Assembly (NCBI GenBank): GCA_017614375.1
Contig: JAGABZ010000006.1
Span: 159,992-223,991, forward strand
Length of the DNA: 64,000 bases
Source of the DNA: Spirochaetales bacterium
Lineage (GTDB): Bacteria; Spirochaetota; Spirochaetia; Sphaerochaetales; Sphaerochaetaceae
Direction of reading: 5' to 3'
The notes beneath the pieces were generated by a model that did no database searches, was not told the origin of the DNA, and saw only the letters and a list, made by a program, of their open reading frames with translations. Shown here in pieces: positions 41,914 to 51,616 of the stretch (positions are counted from its first letter, which is position 1; the number at the start of each line of letters is the position of its first letter). Position numbers and translations under genes: made by a program.

Positions 41914-44149
41914 CGAAAACAGCCGCTTCCTGGGAAAGGCGAACTGGAACGTCTTTAGCTTGCTCAAACGGTTCGACATCATAACCGTCCTCTCCGTATG
42001 GTTGGTTATGTGCATCGTCTGCTCCCTGCTTTTCTTCTCGCTGAACAAGAGCAGGAGCGAAATCTACGCCGGTTATTATGAAAAGATGAAGCCGGGCTAT
42101 ATCGCCTCGGAGACCGTCCATTCGGACTCGGCCTACTATCTGATCGACGAGGAGGCCTCGGAGGAAGCCTACCTCAGGGCCCAGCTGGCGGTCCCGCCGG
42201 TGTTCTGTCTCGATCTGGTCAGCGCCTATCAGTCAATCGGAAACGCCTCCGCCCTGGCTGCGGACCTGCAGAAGGACCGGGACAGCTTCCTCTCCGAGGC
42301 CACAGACCTGGGGCTGTCCTATGAAACGGCATCTCAGGCGTGGAACGAATTAAGCGGCGGCGCCGGATTTTTCGGGACGCTAATCACCCAGCTGGCCCAG
42401 AGCATCTCCGAACTCGGGCTGATGGACGACCGGACCGTGCTTGAGTATCAGGATGACTACAACGTCATCTACATCGCCCGCAGCTCGCAGACGGACGCCT
42501 CCGACATGACCCTGACCGGTCTGTCGTCGATTCTCACCGTATCCGGGGTGGATGACTACATCAGATCCCGTCTGGATTACGCCAGCGACATGGCCTCGGA
42601 TACCCAGATTTCACTGATCTGCGAACTGGTCAGAGCTGTCTGCGTTCCCGACCTGAGTTACAGCGAAATCCTCACAGAGAAGGTCCGGGACGCCCTGGAC
42701 CCGGCCTCCAGTCAGGTGGCATATTCGTTGGTGCCCAATGAAATAATCGTCCAGGAAAACACGATTATCACCCACGAGGCCAGCAGGATTCTCTTTTTGC
42801 TGTCAAAACTGGAGACTTCCGTTCCCGCGCTGAAGGCCGTCGGCTCGATTCTGATGCTGCTGCTTGTCTCCGGCGGGGCGCTGCTGATGCTGGATTACTT
42901 CTGCCGCAACAGCCTGCACAAGTTCATCTTCATGATGGTTTTCCTCTGCGGGAGCATAGTAAGCGACGTTCTTGCCTGGCTGGTGATCAGGCTTACCGAA
43001 CGTCTGGACATAGCCTTCAGCGGAGTGCTGCTGCCGGTGCTGGTGCTTCCTCTTCTGATTTCCCAGCTGACCTCGGATCGCAAGGTCGGAGTCGTCACTG
43101 CAGTTTCCCTGACCGCTTCGTTCTGCCTGATCCCCGGCACCGGGGTCTCCACGGTCCTCTTCTGCCTGCTTTCATCGGTTTCCTGCATCATGCTGATCCG
43201 CTACATGGTCAGACGCACCGACGCGGTCAAGCACTGGCTGTTTACCATGGCTTTGAGTCTGGTATCGCTGTTTGTGTCGATGATGCTGGCAAACGCCTCG
43301 CTGAGAGGCTTTTTCGTCTGTGCGGAAATCGAGCTGATAGCGATTCTGATTGCCTTCATCGCCGATTCGGCCCTCCTGCCGGTGCTTGAGACGGGGTTCA
43401 ACATCCCGACCCAGTTCAAGCTCAGGGAGCTGGCCCAGCAGAAAAGCCCGGTGCTCGAGAGACTGTCCCAGGAGGCTCCGGGGACCTACAGCCACAGCAT
43501 GGCCGTCGCCGACATAGCCGAGCCTGCCGCCAGGGCGGTGGGAGCAGACGCCGCGCTGGTCAGGGTAGGGGCAATGTATCACGATATAGGCAAAATCGAC
43601 CACGCCGAATATTTCACCGAGAACAGTTCCCTGGTTCCGTCTTCCCCGGAGAAGAGCCATGAGAACATCAACCGCAACCTCTCCGTGGCGATTATCAAGA
43701 GCCATGTGAAGCTGGGAGTTGAAAAGGGCCGCCAGCTCGGATTGCCCCAGGAGGTGCTCGACATCATCGGAAACCACCACGGAAACGATGTCGTCACGTA
43801 CTTCTACAACGAGGCGCTGAAGCTTCATCAGGAGAACCCCGAGCAGTACGGGGAGCCCAAGATTGAGGAATACGCCTACCTCGGCGAACCTCCGCAGACT
43901 CCGGAGCAGGCAATCGTCATGCTCTCGGACTGCAGCGAGGCGGCGTGCAGAAGCATAGCCAAGCCGACCCCCAACAAAATCGAAAAGATGATCAGGATGA
44001 TTCTGGTCAAAAAGATAGTGAACAACCAGCTGAATTTGTGCGGCATGACGATCACCGACCTCAACAAGGTGGTCAAGAGCCTGTCCGAGTCCCTGACCGG
44101 ACGCTATCACAGCAGGATTTCCTATCCCGACGAGGTGAACAAGAAATGA
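41897..44149 (+). CDS. pgpH: 7TM-HD cyclic-di-AMP phosphodiesterase PgpH
   Basis: Membrane phosphodiesterase that degrades c-di-AMP. After TM1 (about 30-50) an extracellular 7TMR-HDED domain runs to about 290, then about seven membrane helices (about 300-500), then a cytosolic HD domain with HSMAVADIAEPAARAVGAD, AMYHDIGK, HVKLGVEKGRQLGLP and GNHHGNDVVTYF. The metal ligands H-HD-H-H are all in place. Start: ATG at 41897, with a TTG nine bases earlier as an alternative; both overlap the end of phoH. The C terminus ends DEVNKK and overlaps ybeY by 4 nt. Its presence implies c-di-AMP signalling. Confidence 0.94.
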   Translation: MIKISDENSRFLGKANWNVFSLLKRFDIITVLSVWLVMCIVCSLLFFSLNKSRSEIYAGYYEKMKPGYIASETVHSDSAYYLIDEEASEEAYLRAQLAVPPVFCLDLVSAYQSIGNASALAADLQKDRDSFLSEATDLGLSYETASQAWNELSGGAGFFGTLITQLAQSISELGLMDDRTVLEYQDDYNVIYIARSSQTDASDMTLTGLSSILTVSGVDDYIRSRLDYASDMASDTQISLICELVRAVCVPDLSYSEILTEKVRDALDPASSQVAYSLVPNEIIVQENTIITHEASRILFLLSKLETSVPALKAVGSILMLLLVSGGALLMLDYFCRNSLHKFIFMMVFLCGSIVSDVLAWLVIRLTERLDIAFSGVLLPVLVLPLLISQLTSDRKVGVVTAVSLTASFCLIPGTGVSTVLFCLLSSVSCIMLIRYMVRRTDAVKHWLFTMALSLVSLFVSMMLANASLRGFFVCAEIELIAILIAFIADSALLPVLETGFNIPTQFKLRELAQQKSPVLERLSQEAPGTYSHSMAVADIAEPAARAVGADAALVRVGAMYHDIGKIDHAEYFTENSSLVPSSPEKSHENINRNLSVAIIKSHVKLGVEKGRQLGLPQEVLDIIGNHHGNDVVTYFYNEALKLHQENPEQYGEPKIEEYAYLGEPPQTPEQAIVMLSDCSEAACRSIAKPTPNKIEKMIRMILVKKIVNNQLNLCGMTITDLNKVVKSLSESLTGRYHSRISYPDEVNKK

Positions 44150-44616
44150 ACAGATTCCCGTTAAGCTACGAAGACCCGTCGTTGCGCGCCTCCTGCCCGG
44201 CGGAACTGGTACGCAAGGTCCTGCGCGGCACCTGCAGAATTCTGGGGCTCAGGAACGTCGAGATTTCCGTCTCGTTCGTAGGCGAGCAGAGGATGAGGGA
44301 AATCAACAAATCCTACCGCGGAATCGACGAGAGCACCGACGTCCTGAGTTTCGCCTCGGGTGATTCCGACGCTGTTGTGCCCTGGCCGGAAACCGAAGAC
44401 GGATACAGGGTCATGGGTGACCTCGTGATTGCCCCCGGTACCTTGAACAACAACGCGGAATATTTTAGTATTCCATTCACTGAAGAACTTTGCAGGGTTC
44501 TGATTCACGGCTGTCTCCATTTAAACGGAGAGGACCATGCCACCAACGGACCGGACGAGCCCATGCTGAAGCATCAGGAGGAGTTGATGAACCAGCTCAA
44601 GGGCGGTTTGTTTTGA
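44146..44616 (+). CDS. ybeY: Endoribonuclease YbeY (rRNA maturation)
   Basis: Zinc-dependent RNase required for 16S rRNA 3' end maturation and ribosome quality control. The metal motif is HGCLHLNGEDH (H121, H125, H131). STDVLSFA near 63-70 is the second conserved block. Length 156 is normal. ATGA overlap with pgpH and TTGA overlap with the CBS gene. Confidence 0.95.
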   Translation: MNRFPLSYEDPSLRASCPAELVRKVLRGTCRILGLRNVEISVSFVGEQRMREINKSYRGIDESTDVLSFASGDSDAVVPWPETEDGYRVMGDLVIAPGTLNNNAEYFSIPFTEELCRVLIHGCLHLNGEDHATNGPDEPMLKHQEELMNQLKGGLF

Positions 44617-45383
44617 GTATTTTCAAGGCCATCTTCGGCGGCCGTAAGAACGAAGACCCAATCTCAGAAAAACAGCGGGAAGAGGAAATCGAGGAACGCA
44701 AGGACATGATCGAGGGAGTGTCCGAACTTGACGAGAAAACCGTCAGGGAGGTCATGGTTCCCCGTGTCGACGTGCAGTGCGTCTCGGTCGATTCGACCTA
44801 TGCGGAAATCATCGAAATCATCGGAAAAGAGGGCTTTTCCCGCTATCCGGTATTCGAGGACAACATTGACAACATAGTCGGCGTCATCTACGCCAAGGAC
44901 CTGATCCGCAAGAACATCAGCGAGAAGTTCTCGGTGAAAAAGATCATGCGCCCGGCGTTCTTCGTCCCGGACAGCAAGCACCTGGACGATCTGCTGCGCG
45001 ACTTCAAGAAGCAGAAGATCCACATCGCCGTCGCGGTCGACGAGTACGGCGGGGTTTCCGGAATAGTGTGCATGGAGGACATCATCGAGGTCATCGTAGG
45101 TGAAATCCAGGACGAGTTCGACGAGGACGAGGAGGAGCCGATCCGCCAGATCGACCCGCAGACCTACATCTGCGATGCCCGCACCCCGGTCGATCAGTTC
45201 AACGAGGAACTTAAGCTACACATCCCGGAGGACGACTGCGAGACCATAGGCGGTTACGTGTTCGAGAAGTTCGGCTGCATCCCCGAAAAGGGTGATGTGA
45301 TCGAGACGGAGGAGGCCGACTTCATAGTCGAGTCGATCGACGGTCACAAGATCAATTCCATACGCGTACAACTGAAGAACTGA
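44613..45383 (+). CDS. ybeX: CBS-domain protein, CorC/YbeX type
   Basis: Cytosolic protein (256 aa) with paired CBS domains (about 40-165: RYPVFEDNIDNIVGVIYAKD and IHIAVAVDEYGGVSGIVCMEDIIE) and a C-terminal CorC_HlyC domain (about 175-256, DCETIGGYVFEKFGCIPEKGD). It lacks the N-terminal CNNM membrane domain, as in YbeX/CorC. The start is TTG at 44613, overlapping the ybeY TGA. With phoH and ybeY it matches the ybeZ-ybeY-ybeX group linked to ribosome metabolism; older names link it to cobalt/magnesium efflux. Confidence 0.9.
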   Translation: MSIFKAIFGGRKNEDPISEKQREEEIEERKDMIEGVSELDEKTVREVMVPRVDVQCVSVDSTYAEIIEIIGKEGFSRYPVFEDNIDNIVGVIYAKDLIRKNISEKFSVKKIMRPAFFVPDSKHLDDLLRDFKKQKIHIAVAVDEYGGVSGIVCMEDIIEVIVGEIQDEFDEDEEEPIRQIDPQTYICDARTPVDQFNEELKLHIPEDDCETIGGYVFEKFGCIPEKGDVIETEEADFIVESIDGHKINSIRVQLKN

Positions 45384-46469
<1,086 letters not shown>

Positions 46470-46488
46470 TTCAAGCGCCGATGATTAC

Positions 46489-46514
46489 GGCCTGCCGAAA
46501 GGCGGGCCTTTTTT
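46489..46514 (+). terminator. Intrinsic terminator between gap and pgk
   Basis: GGCCTGCC (46489-46496), GAAA loop, GGCGGGCC (46501-46508), followed by six T. One G-T pair in the stem. Confidence 0.9.
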
Positions 46515-46540
46515 AGGGCCCGGCAACCGCTTCGGGCCCT
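46514..46540 (+). promoter_or_regulatory. Second hairpin in the gap-pgk intergenic region
   Basis: AGGGCCCG and CGGGCCCT flank a 10-nt loop immediately after the terminator U-tract and before the pgk ribosome-binding site (AAGGAG). It may form a processed 5' end for the pgk message or an alternative fold to the terminator. Confidence 0.5.
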
Positions 46541-46560
46541 GTCTGCCAAGGAGAACCACT

Positions 46561-47742
46561 ATGCAGCTCAACACCGTAAAGGAAGCTGATCTCAGGAACA
46601 AGAAAGTCCTGATGAGAGTCGATTTCAATGTTCCGGTAAAGAACGGAACCGTCACCGACGCCACCAGAATCACCGCGGCCCTGCCGACAATCAAGTATGT
46701 CCTCTCCCAGCCGGGAGCCAGCCTGATCATCATGTCCCACTTCGGCCGTCCGAAGGGGCAGAAGAACCCCGAGTTCTCGATGAAGCCGGTCGCCGAAAAG
46801 TTCGAGCAGCTGCTCGGGCACAAGGTTATCCTCGCCCCGGACGTGATCGGACCGGAGGTCAAGGCTCTGGCCGATTCGCTGAAGGCCGGCGACGTGCTCC
46901 TGCTTGAGAACGTCCGCTTCTATCCGGGGGAGGAAAAGAACGACCCCGAATTCGCCCGCAGTCTGGCCCAGCTCGGTGATGTATACGTCAACGACGCTTT
47001 CGGAACCGCCCACAGGGCCCATGCCTCGACCGAGGGAGTAGCCCACTACCTGAAGGCCTACGCCGGTTTCCTCATCGAGAAGGAAGTCAAGTTCATGGCT
47101 CCGCTTCTTGAGAATCCCGAGCATCCCTTCGTGGCTATCATCGGCGGTTCCAAGGTCTCCTCAAAGATCACCGTCCTGGAGAGCCTGGCCCGCGGCTGCG
47201 ACACGATCGTCATCGGCGGCGGAATGGCCTATACCTTCCTCAAAGCCCAGGGACATGAAATCGGAAAGAGCCTGCTTGAGGAGGATTTCATCCCGACAGC
47301 CCTGAGTTTCCTCGACCAGGCCGCAAAGAGGGGAGTGAAGGTCATCCTTCCGGTGGACCACGTCTGCGCCGCCTCGTTTGCCGAGGACGCCGAGCCGGTT
47401 GCCGTCGACGGTGTCGACATCCCTGAGGACCTCACCGGTATGGATATCGGACCGAAGACCGTCAAGCTGGTCTGTGATGCGCTCAAGCCGGCCCGCAGCA
47501 TCGTCTGGAACGGACCGGTCGGAGTGTTTGAGTTCGCCTCCTTCGCCGAGGGTACCCTGGCCATCGCAAAGGCCGTTGCCGAGTGTGAGGGAACCACCGT
47601 CGTGGGCGGAGGGGACTCTGTCGCCGCGGTGAACAAGTTCAACCTCGCCTCCAAGATCGACCACGTCTCCACCGGTGGTGGAGCATCACTTGAATTCCTT
47701 GAGGGAAAAGAACTTCCCGGCATCAAGGCATTGGAGAAATAA
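46561..47742 (+). CDS. pgk: Phosphoglycerate kinase
   Basis: Glycolytic kinase producing ATP from 1,3-bisphosphoglycerate; 393 aa. N-terminal signature VLMRVDFNVPVK and HFGRPKG; C-terminal nucleotide-binding GGGDSVAAVNKF and TGGGASLEFLEGK. AAGGAG precedes the ATG. tpiA begins one base after the stop. Confidence 0.98.
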   Translation: MQLNTVKEADLRNKKVLMRVDFNVPVKNGTVTDATRITAALPTIKYVLSQPGASLIIMSHFGRPKGQKNPEFSMKPVAEKFEQLLGHKVILAPDVIGPEVKALADSLKAGDVLLLENVRFYPGEEKNDPEFARSLAQLGDVYVNDAFGTAHRAHASTEGVAHYLKAYAGFLIEKEVKFMAPLLENPEHPFVAIIGGSKVSSKITVLESLARGCDTIVIGGGMAYTFLKAQGHEIGKSLLEEDFIPTALSFLDQAAKRGVKVILPVDHVCAASFAEDAEPVAVDGVDIPEDLTGMDIGPKTVKLVCDALKPARSIVWNGPVGVFEFASFAEGTLAIAKAVAECEGTTVVGGGDSVAAVNKFNLASKIDHVSTGGGASLEFLEGKELPGIKALEK

Positions 47743-47743
47743 G

Positions 47744-48499
47744 ATGAGAAAACCCTATATTGCAGGTAACTGGAAGATGAACCTGACTCCCACCCAGGGA
47801 GCCGCTCTGGTAAAGGAACTGGCCGCCGCCCTCCAGGGCAAGGACGTAAAGGTCATGGTGGCTCCGTCCTTCGTCTCGATTCCCGCGGTTCTTCAGGCCG
47901 CCAAGGGAAGCAACATCATCGTCGCCGCCCAGAATGTCAGTGACAAGGCCAACGGAGCCTACACCGGCGAGGTGTCCTGCGAGCAGCTGCTCGACCTGGG
48001 CATCAGGGACGTCATCATCGGACACAGCGAGAGACGCTCCTACTACGGCGAGGACGATGAGTGGATCAACAAAAAGGTCCTCTTTGCCCTTTCGCAGGGT
48101 ATGAACATCGTGCTTTGCATCGGCGAGACCCTTCAGGAGAGACAGAGCGGCAAGCTCGAGGAAGTCCTTTCCAGACAGGTCAAGGTTGCACTGACCGGAG
48201 TCAGCGCCGCCGATATGAAGCGGATCACCCTGGCTTATGAGCCGGTGTGGGCCATCGGAACCGGAGTGACCGCCACCGCCGACGACGCCGACAGCGCCCA
48301 TGCTTTCGTGCGCGGCCTGGTGGAGTCGTTGTACGGCAAAGAGGTTGCAGAAAACCTGATTATACAGTATGGTGGTTCAGTGAAGCCGTCGAATGCGAAG
48401 GAGCTCCTTGGGCGCGAGAACATCGACGGCGCACTTGTCGGAGGAGCTTCGCTTACGGCGGACAAGTTCCTTCCGATTGTTGAAAGTGCTTTGGAGTGA
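47744..48499 (+). CDS. tpiA: Triosephosphate isomerase
   Basis: Interconverts dihydroxyacetone phosphate and glyceraldehyde-3-phosphate; 251 aa. Catalytic lysine K11 (AGNWKMN), histidine in IIGHSERR, glutamate in AYEPVWAIGTG, and the phosphate loop YGGSVKP. The ATG at 47744 follows the pgk stop directly, with TTGGAGAA upstream; longer frames run inside pgk. secG starts 4 nt after its stop. Confidence 0.98.
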   Translation: MRKPYIAGNWKMNLTPTQGAALVKELAAALQGKDVKVMVAPSFVSIPAVLQAAKGSNIIVAAQNVSDKANGAYTGEVSCEQLLDLGIRDVIIGHSERRSYYGEDDEWINKKVLFALSQGMNIVLCIGETLQERQSGKLEEVLSRQVKVALTGVSAADMKRITLAYEPVWAIGTGVTATADDADSAHAFVRGLVESLYGKEVAENLIIQYGGSVKPSNAKELLGRENIDGALVGGASLTADKFLPIVESALE

Positions 48500-48503
48500 T
48501 TCA

Positions 48504-48809
48504 ATGGGTATTTTGTCTACGGTTTTGCTGATTCTGTTTGTGATTGTCGCGCTGGCTCTGATTTTCTTCGTCGCCATCCAGAGCGAGGAAAACACCGGTC
48601 TCTCCGGCGTTTTCGGAGGAGACAGCAGCTCCGCCTTCGGTGGACGTTCGAGTAAGGCGCTCAATAAAATGACCACCTTCCTCGGCATCGCGTTTGTGAT
48701 TCTGGCCATCGTGATTGCGATTCTCAAGCAGTCTCCCGAGAGTACTCTCGGAACTCAGAACGTCGCGTCCGACACCCAGGTTGTCCAGACCGAGACGGCA
48801 CAGAACTGA
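48504..48809 (+). CDS. secG: Preprotein translocase subunit SecG
   Basis: Small (101 aa) membrane partner of SecYE. Two hydrophobic helices (about residues 4-23 and 54-73) around the SecG-type loop SEENTGLSGVFGGDSS...GGRSSKALNKMT. The C-terminal tail is polar. It follows tpiA by 4 nt, a linkage found in many bacteria; a hairpin terminator ends the cluster. Confidence 0.92.
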   Translation: MGILSTVLLILFVIVALALIFFVAIQSEENTGLSGVFGGDSSSAFGGRSSKALNKMTTFLGIAFVILAIVIAILKQSPESTLGTQNVASDTQVVQTETAQN

Positions 48810-48827
48810 ATCAGGTATTTCCTGACG

Positions 48828-48861
48828 GCCTACCCCGCCCGCGTGGGGTAGGCTGTTGTTG
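48828..48861 (+). terminator. Terminator after secG
   Basis: GCCTACCCC (48828-48836) and GGGGTAGGC (48845-48853), perfect 9 bp stem, followed by TGTTGTTGT. The U-tract is interrupted. Confidence 0.75.
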
Positions 48862-48879
48862 TATCAGGAGGTGGCTTTT

Positions 48880-49308
48880 TTGAGGGTTTGCGTTCTTTAC
48901 GGCGGCTCCGACAAGGAGAGCTACAGACTCAGAAAACTGGCTGAGCAGCTCGCCCGCGGCATTCAGGAGCAGGATTGCGCTCCGACGGTCGAGGTGTTCA
49001 ACATCTACAACGAGATGGGCCGGAAGGTCTCCTATTACGACTACTATGCCTTCGGTTCCGAAGCTGTCGGAACCTGGGGCGGAAAGATTCCGGGTATCGT
49101 CGGCGAGTTCCTGAAAAACTGCGGCACTGTATCCGGAAAGCGTTTCTTCTGTTTTACCGATAAGAAGGGTCTGAGACGGAACCTTACGCTTCTGACCCTG
49201 ATGAGGGCCCTGGAGAAGGAGGGAGCCTTCATCACCAACAGCGAGATTCTCGAGAACGAATCGATGGCCTATGCCGTCGGACGCCGCCTGAAGCTCGCCA
49301 AAAACTGA
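48880..49308 (+). CDS. Flavodoxin-like protein
   Basis: A 142-residue protein with a flavodoxin-type alpha/beta layout. The first strand RVCVLYGGSDKESYRLRKLAEQLA has the phosphate loop with a Gly-Ser-Asp in place of the usual T-x-T-G-N-T. The C terminus (LMRALEKEGAFITNSEILENESMAYAVGRRL) resembles the end of flavodoxin-like domains, and GGKIPGIVGEFLKN fits the FMN-side loop. The start is TTG at 48880, 7 nt after AGGAGGT; no ATG is near. FMN binding is not certain. It is followed 17 nt later by the PPIase gene. Confidence 0.7.
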   Translation: MRVCVLYGGSDKESYRLRKLAEQLARGIQEQDCAPTVEVFNIYNEMGRKVSYYDYYAFGSEAVGTWGGKIPGIVGEFLKNCGTVSGKRFFCFTDKKGLRRNLTLLTLMRALEKEGAFITNSEILENESMAYAVGRRLKLAKN

Positions 49309-49325
49309 AACCGGAGGTTCATACC

Positions 49326-50372
49326 TTGAAAAACAAAATCCTGACAGCGGTTCTGATAATCTTCCTCTGTGCCGGCACCCTTTATGCCGCCACCGGCGTG
49401 GCAACACCGGCCGCGACGGTGAATCTGATAAAGACCACCATCATCTCCACCTCCGAACTCGAGGAGAAAACCGCATACTACACCAACCTCGGCTACACCG
49501 TCACGGCGCTTGAAGTCCTGCAGACGATGATCAACGAGGAGCTGCTCAAGCAGGGTATGGAGCGTGACGGATACCTCCTGACCGAGGAGCAGAAGGACCA
49601 GCTCCTGGCAGCCGAGAGAAGCAGCCTGGATTCCCAGGTCGGCAGGGCCCTGACCGACGAGGAGTTCGAATCGGTCGTCTATTCCCAGACCGGTATGAGC
49701 TCGGCACAGTACAGGGAGTACGCCGCGCTCTCGTATTCGATGCAGTGGTACGTCACCGACACAAAGGGCTCGATGTTCTCCGAGGAGGCCCTGACCCCGA
49801 CCGACAAGGAGGTTGAAACCTACTACAGGCGCAACCAGGGTTCGTTCGCCAACTCCGAGGCGGTCAAGGTTGCCATGGTTGTCAAGGAAAAGACCGGAGA
49901 CAGCTCCGTCGACGCCGGCAAGCTCTCCGAACTGCGCACCGCCCTCTCGAGAATCAAGGCGGGAACCCTTACCTTTGAAAAGGCCGTAAACACCTATTCC
50001 GAGGACAGCCTGAGCAAGGCCCAGAACGGAGTGGTCGGCTGGCTGCCCATCGACAACGAGTCCTACCTGGCTCTGTTCGGCGAGGATCTGTACGACGCTG
50101 CCTTTTCACTTGAGGACGGCGAGATTTACGACACGGTTCTGGACTCCAACATCGGCTACGTTATCCTGAAGGTTGTCCAGCACACGTACTTCAACATCCC
50201 CGGTCTGGATGACACCCTCAGCCCGGCACAGACCAAAACCGTCCGGGAGTCGATTGTCGAGACCCTGATGCAGAACAAGGCCAACGAGATTTATTCCCAG
50301 GCTCTGGAGCAGATTGCCGCCGAGCTTTACGCCCAGGCCAAGGTCAACATCCTGTACAAGGGAACCAACTGA
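49326..50372 (+). CDS. Parvulin-like peptidylprolyl isomerase (SurA/PpiC type), exported
   Basis: Periplasmic chaperone/prolyl isomerase candidate, 348 aa. Signal peptide 1-21 (MKNKILTAVLIIFLCAGTLYA). An N-terminal SurA-like helical region (about 45-165) is followed by a parvulin domain (about 170-285) ending NGVVGWLPIDNE...AAFSLEDGEIYDTVLDSNIGYVILKVV. The last 60 residues return to helix. TTG start with CCGGAGG upstream. The stop overlaps nusB by one base. Probably helps fold outer-membrane proteins such as the LptD-like protein of this window. Confidence 0.85.
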   Translation: MKNKILTAVLIIFLCAGTLYAATGVATPAATVNLIKTTIISTSELEEKTAYYTNLGYTVTALEVLQTMINEELLKQGMERDGYLLTEEQKDQLLAAERSSLDSQVGRALTDEEFESVVYSQTGMSSAQYREYAALSYSMQWYVTDTKGSMFSEEALTPTDKEVETYYRRNQGSFANSEAVKVAMVVKEKTGDSSVDAGKLSELRTALSRIKAGTLTFEKAVNTYSEDSLSKAQNGVVGWLPIDNESYLALFGEDLYDAAFSLEDGEIYDTVLDSNIGYVILKVVQHTYFNIPGLDDTLSPAQTKTVRESIVETLMQNKANEIYSQALEQIAAELYAQAKVNILYKGTN

Positions 50373-50830
50373 TGAAATCCAGACATCTGGCCAGGTCCCT
50401 GGCGATGCAGACACTCTACGCGCTGGATTTCTCCGGACGTTTCTACGATTCCGAGGGAAAGGCGGTGTATGCGACCCTGCTTGAAGGCGATATTCCCCTT
50501 CAGGGGGTCTCCGATTCGGAGCTGGGGCAGCTCGAGCAGGATGTGCTCAGCTACAGCGCCTTTCTGTTAAGGGGCGTGATTGAAAACATGGAGCAGATCG
50601 ACGCTCTGATCTCCTCCTATTCGGTCAACAGACCGCTCAAGAGAATCGACATCACCGACCGGAACATCCTCAGGCTGAGTTTCTTCACCCTCCTGTACTG
50701 TCCCGATGTCCATCCGCACATCGTCATCGATGAGGCGGTCAAGCTTTCCCAGGAGTTCAGCACCGAGCGCAGCTACAAGTTCGTCAACGGAATCCTCGAC
50801 TCCTATGTACGCGGGGAAATGAAGAAATGA
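50372..50830 (+). CDS. nusB: Transcription antitermination factor NusB
   Basis: All-helical RNA-binding factor for rRNA antitermination; 152 aa. The N-terminal ARSLAMQTLYALDFSG and the C-terminal HIVIDEAVKLSQEFSTERSYKFVNGILD are the family's two conserved blocks. Start shares one base with the preceding stop; the end overlaps map by 4 nt. Confidence 0.95.
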   Translation: MKSRHLARSLAMQTLYALDFSGRFYDSEGKAVYATLLEGDIPLQGVSDSELGQLEQDVLSYSAFLLRGVIENMEQIDALISSYSVNRPLKRIDITDRNILRLSFFTLLYCPDVHPHIVIDEAVKLSQEFSTERSYKFVNGILDSYVRGEMKK

Positions 50831-51585
50831 TCGAACTCAAGTCCCGCTCCGACATGGACGCCATCCATGAAAACGGCCGGATAATCTGCTCACTGTTCGA
50901 TATCCTGGAGAACTGGCTGGAGGAGGGGATGTCCACCTGGGACATCAACAGCTTCTGCGAGGACTACATCATCCGGCACGGCGGCAACCCCAGCTGCAAG
51001 GGATTCGAAGGTTACCCGGCCGGAACCTGCATCTCGGTAAACGAGCAGGTGATCCACGGCATCCCGAGCAAATCCAAGATCATACGCCACGGCGACATAG
51101 TCAGCATCGACATAGTTGTCGACCGCAAGGGCAACCACTTCGCCGACAGCACCCGGACCTTTGTAATCGGAACCATCCCCCCGAGGACGGCCGAGCTGGT
51201 CGAAACGACCCGCCGGTGCCTGGATGCGGGAATCGAGGCGGCTTCACAGAAGGGTGCCAGGCTCAGGGACATCGGAAAGGCCGTCTTTGACCTGGCAAAC
51301 GCCCACGGATTCGGTGTGGTGCGCGACTACTGCGGCCACGGGGTGGGTTTTTCCCTCCATGAGGATCCTTCGGTTCCCAATTATGTTTCCCATTACACCC
51401 AGAACATCCTCCTCAGGCCGGGGCTGGTTCTGGCAATCGAGCCGATGATCAACATGGGAACACACAGAATCAACGTCATGCGTGACGGCTGGACCGTCGT
51501 GACCGCTGACCGCAAGCCCGCCGCGCACTTCGAGCACACCATCGGAGTGACGGAAAACGGAGTTGAAATTCTCACCGTTCTGTAA
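50827..51585 (+). CDS. map: Methionine aminopeptidase type I
   Basis: Removes N-terminal methionine from new proteins; 252 aa. Metal ligands: D in VSIDIVVDRKGNHFADS (two Asp), the histidine of CGHGVGFSLHEDP, and two Glu in VLAIEPM and FEHTIGVTENG. The short N terminus without zinc fingers is the bacterial type. ATGA overlap with nusB; a 31 nt gap then separates it from the phosphoribosyltransferase. Confidence 0.97.
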   Translation: MIELKSRSDMDAIHENGRIICSLFDILENWLEEGMSTWDINSFCEDYIIRHGGNPSCKGFEGYPAGTCISVNEQVIHGIPSKSKIIRHGDIVSIDIVVDRKGNHFADSTRTFVIGTIPPRTAELVETTRRCLDAGIEAASQKGARLRDIGKAVFDLANAHGFGVVRDYCGHGVGFSLHEDPSVPNYVSHYTQNILLRPGLVLAIEPMINMGTHRINVMRDGWTVVTADRKPAAHFEHTIGVTENGVEILTVL

Positions 51586-51616
51586 TACCCTTGCGGCATA
51601 AAACAGGGGAGGGCGC

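Noticed and set aside
46495..46545. Riboswitch upstream of pgk
   Set aside because: Only two simple hairpins; no conserved aptamer sequence is recognisable.
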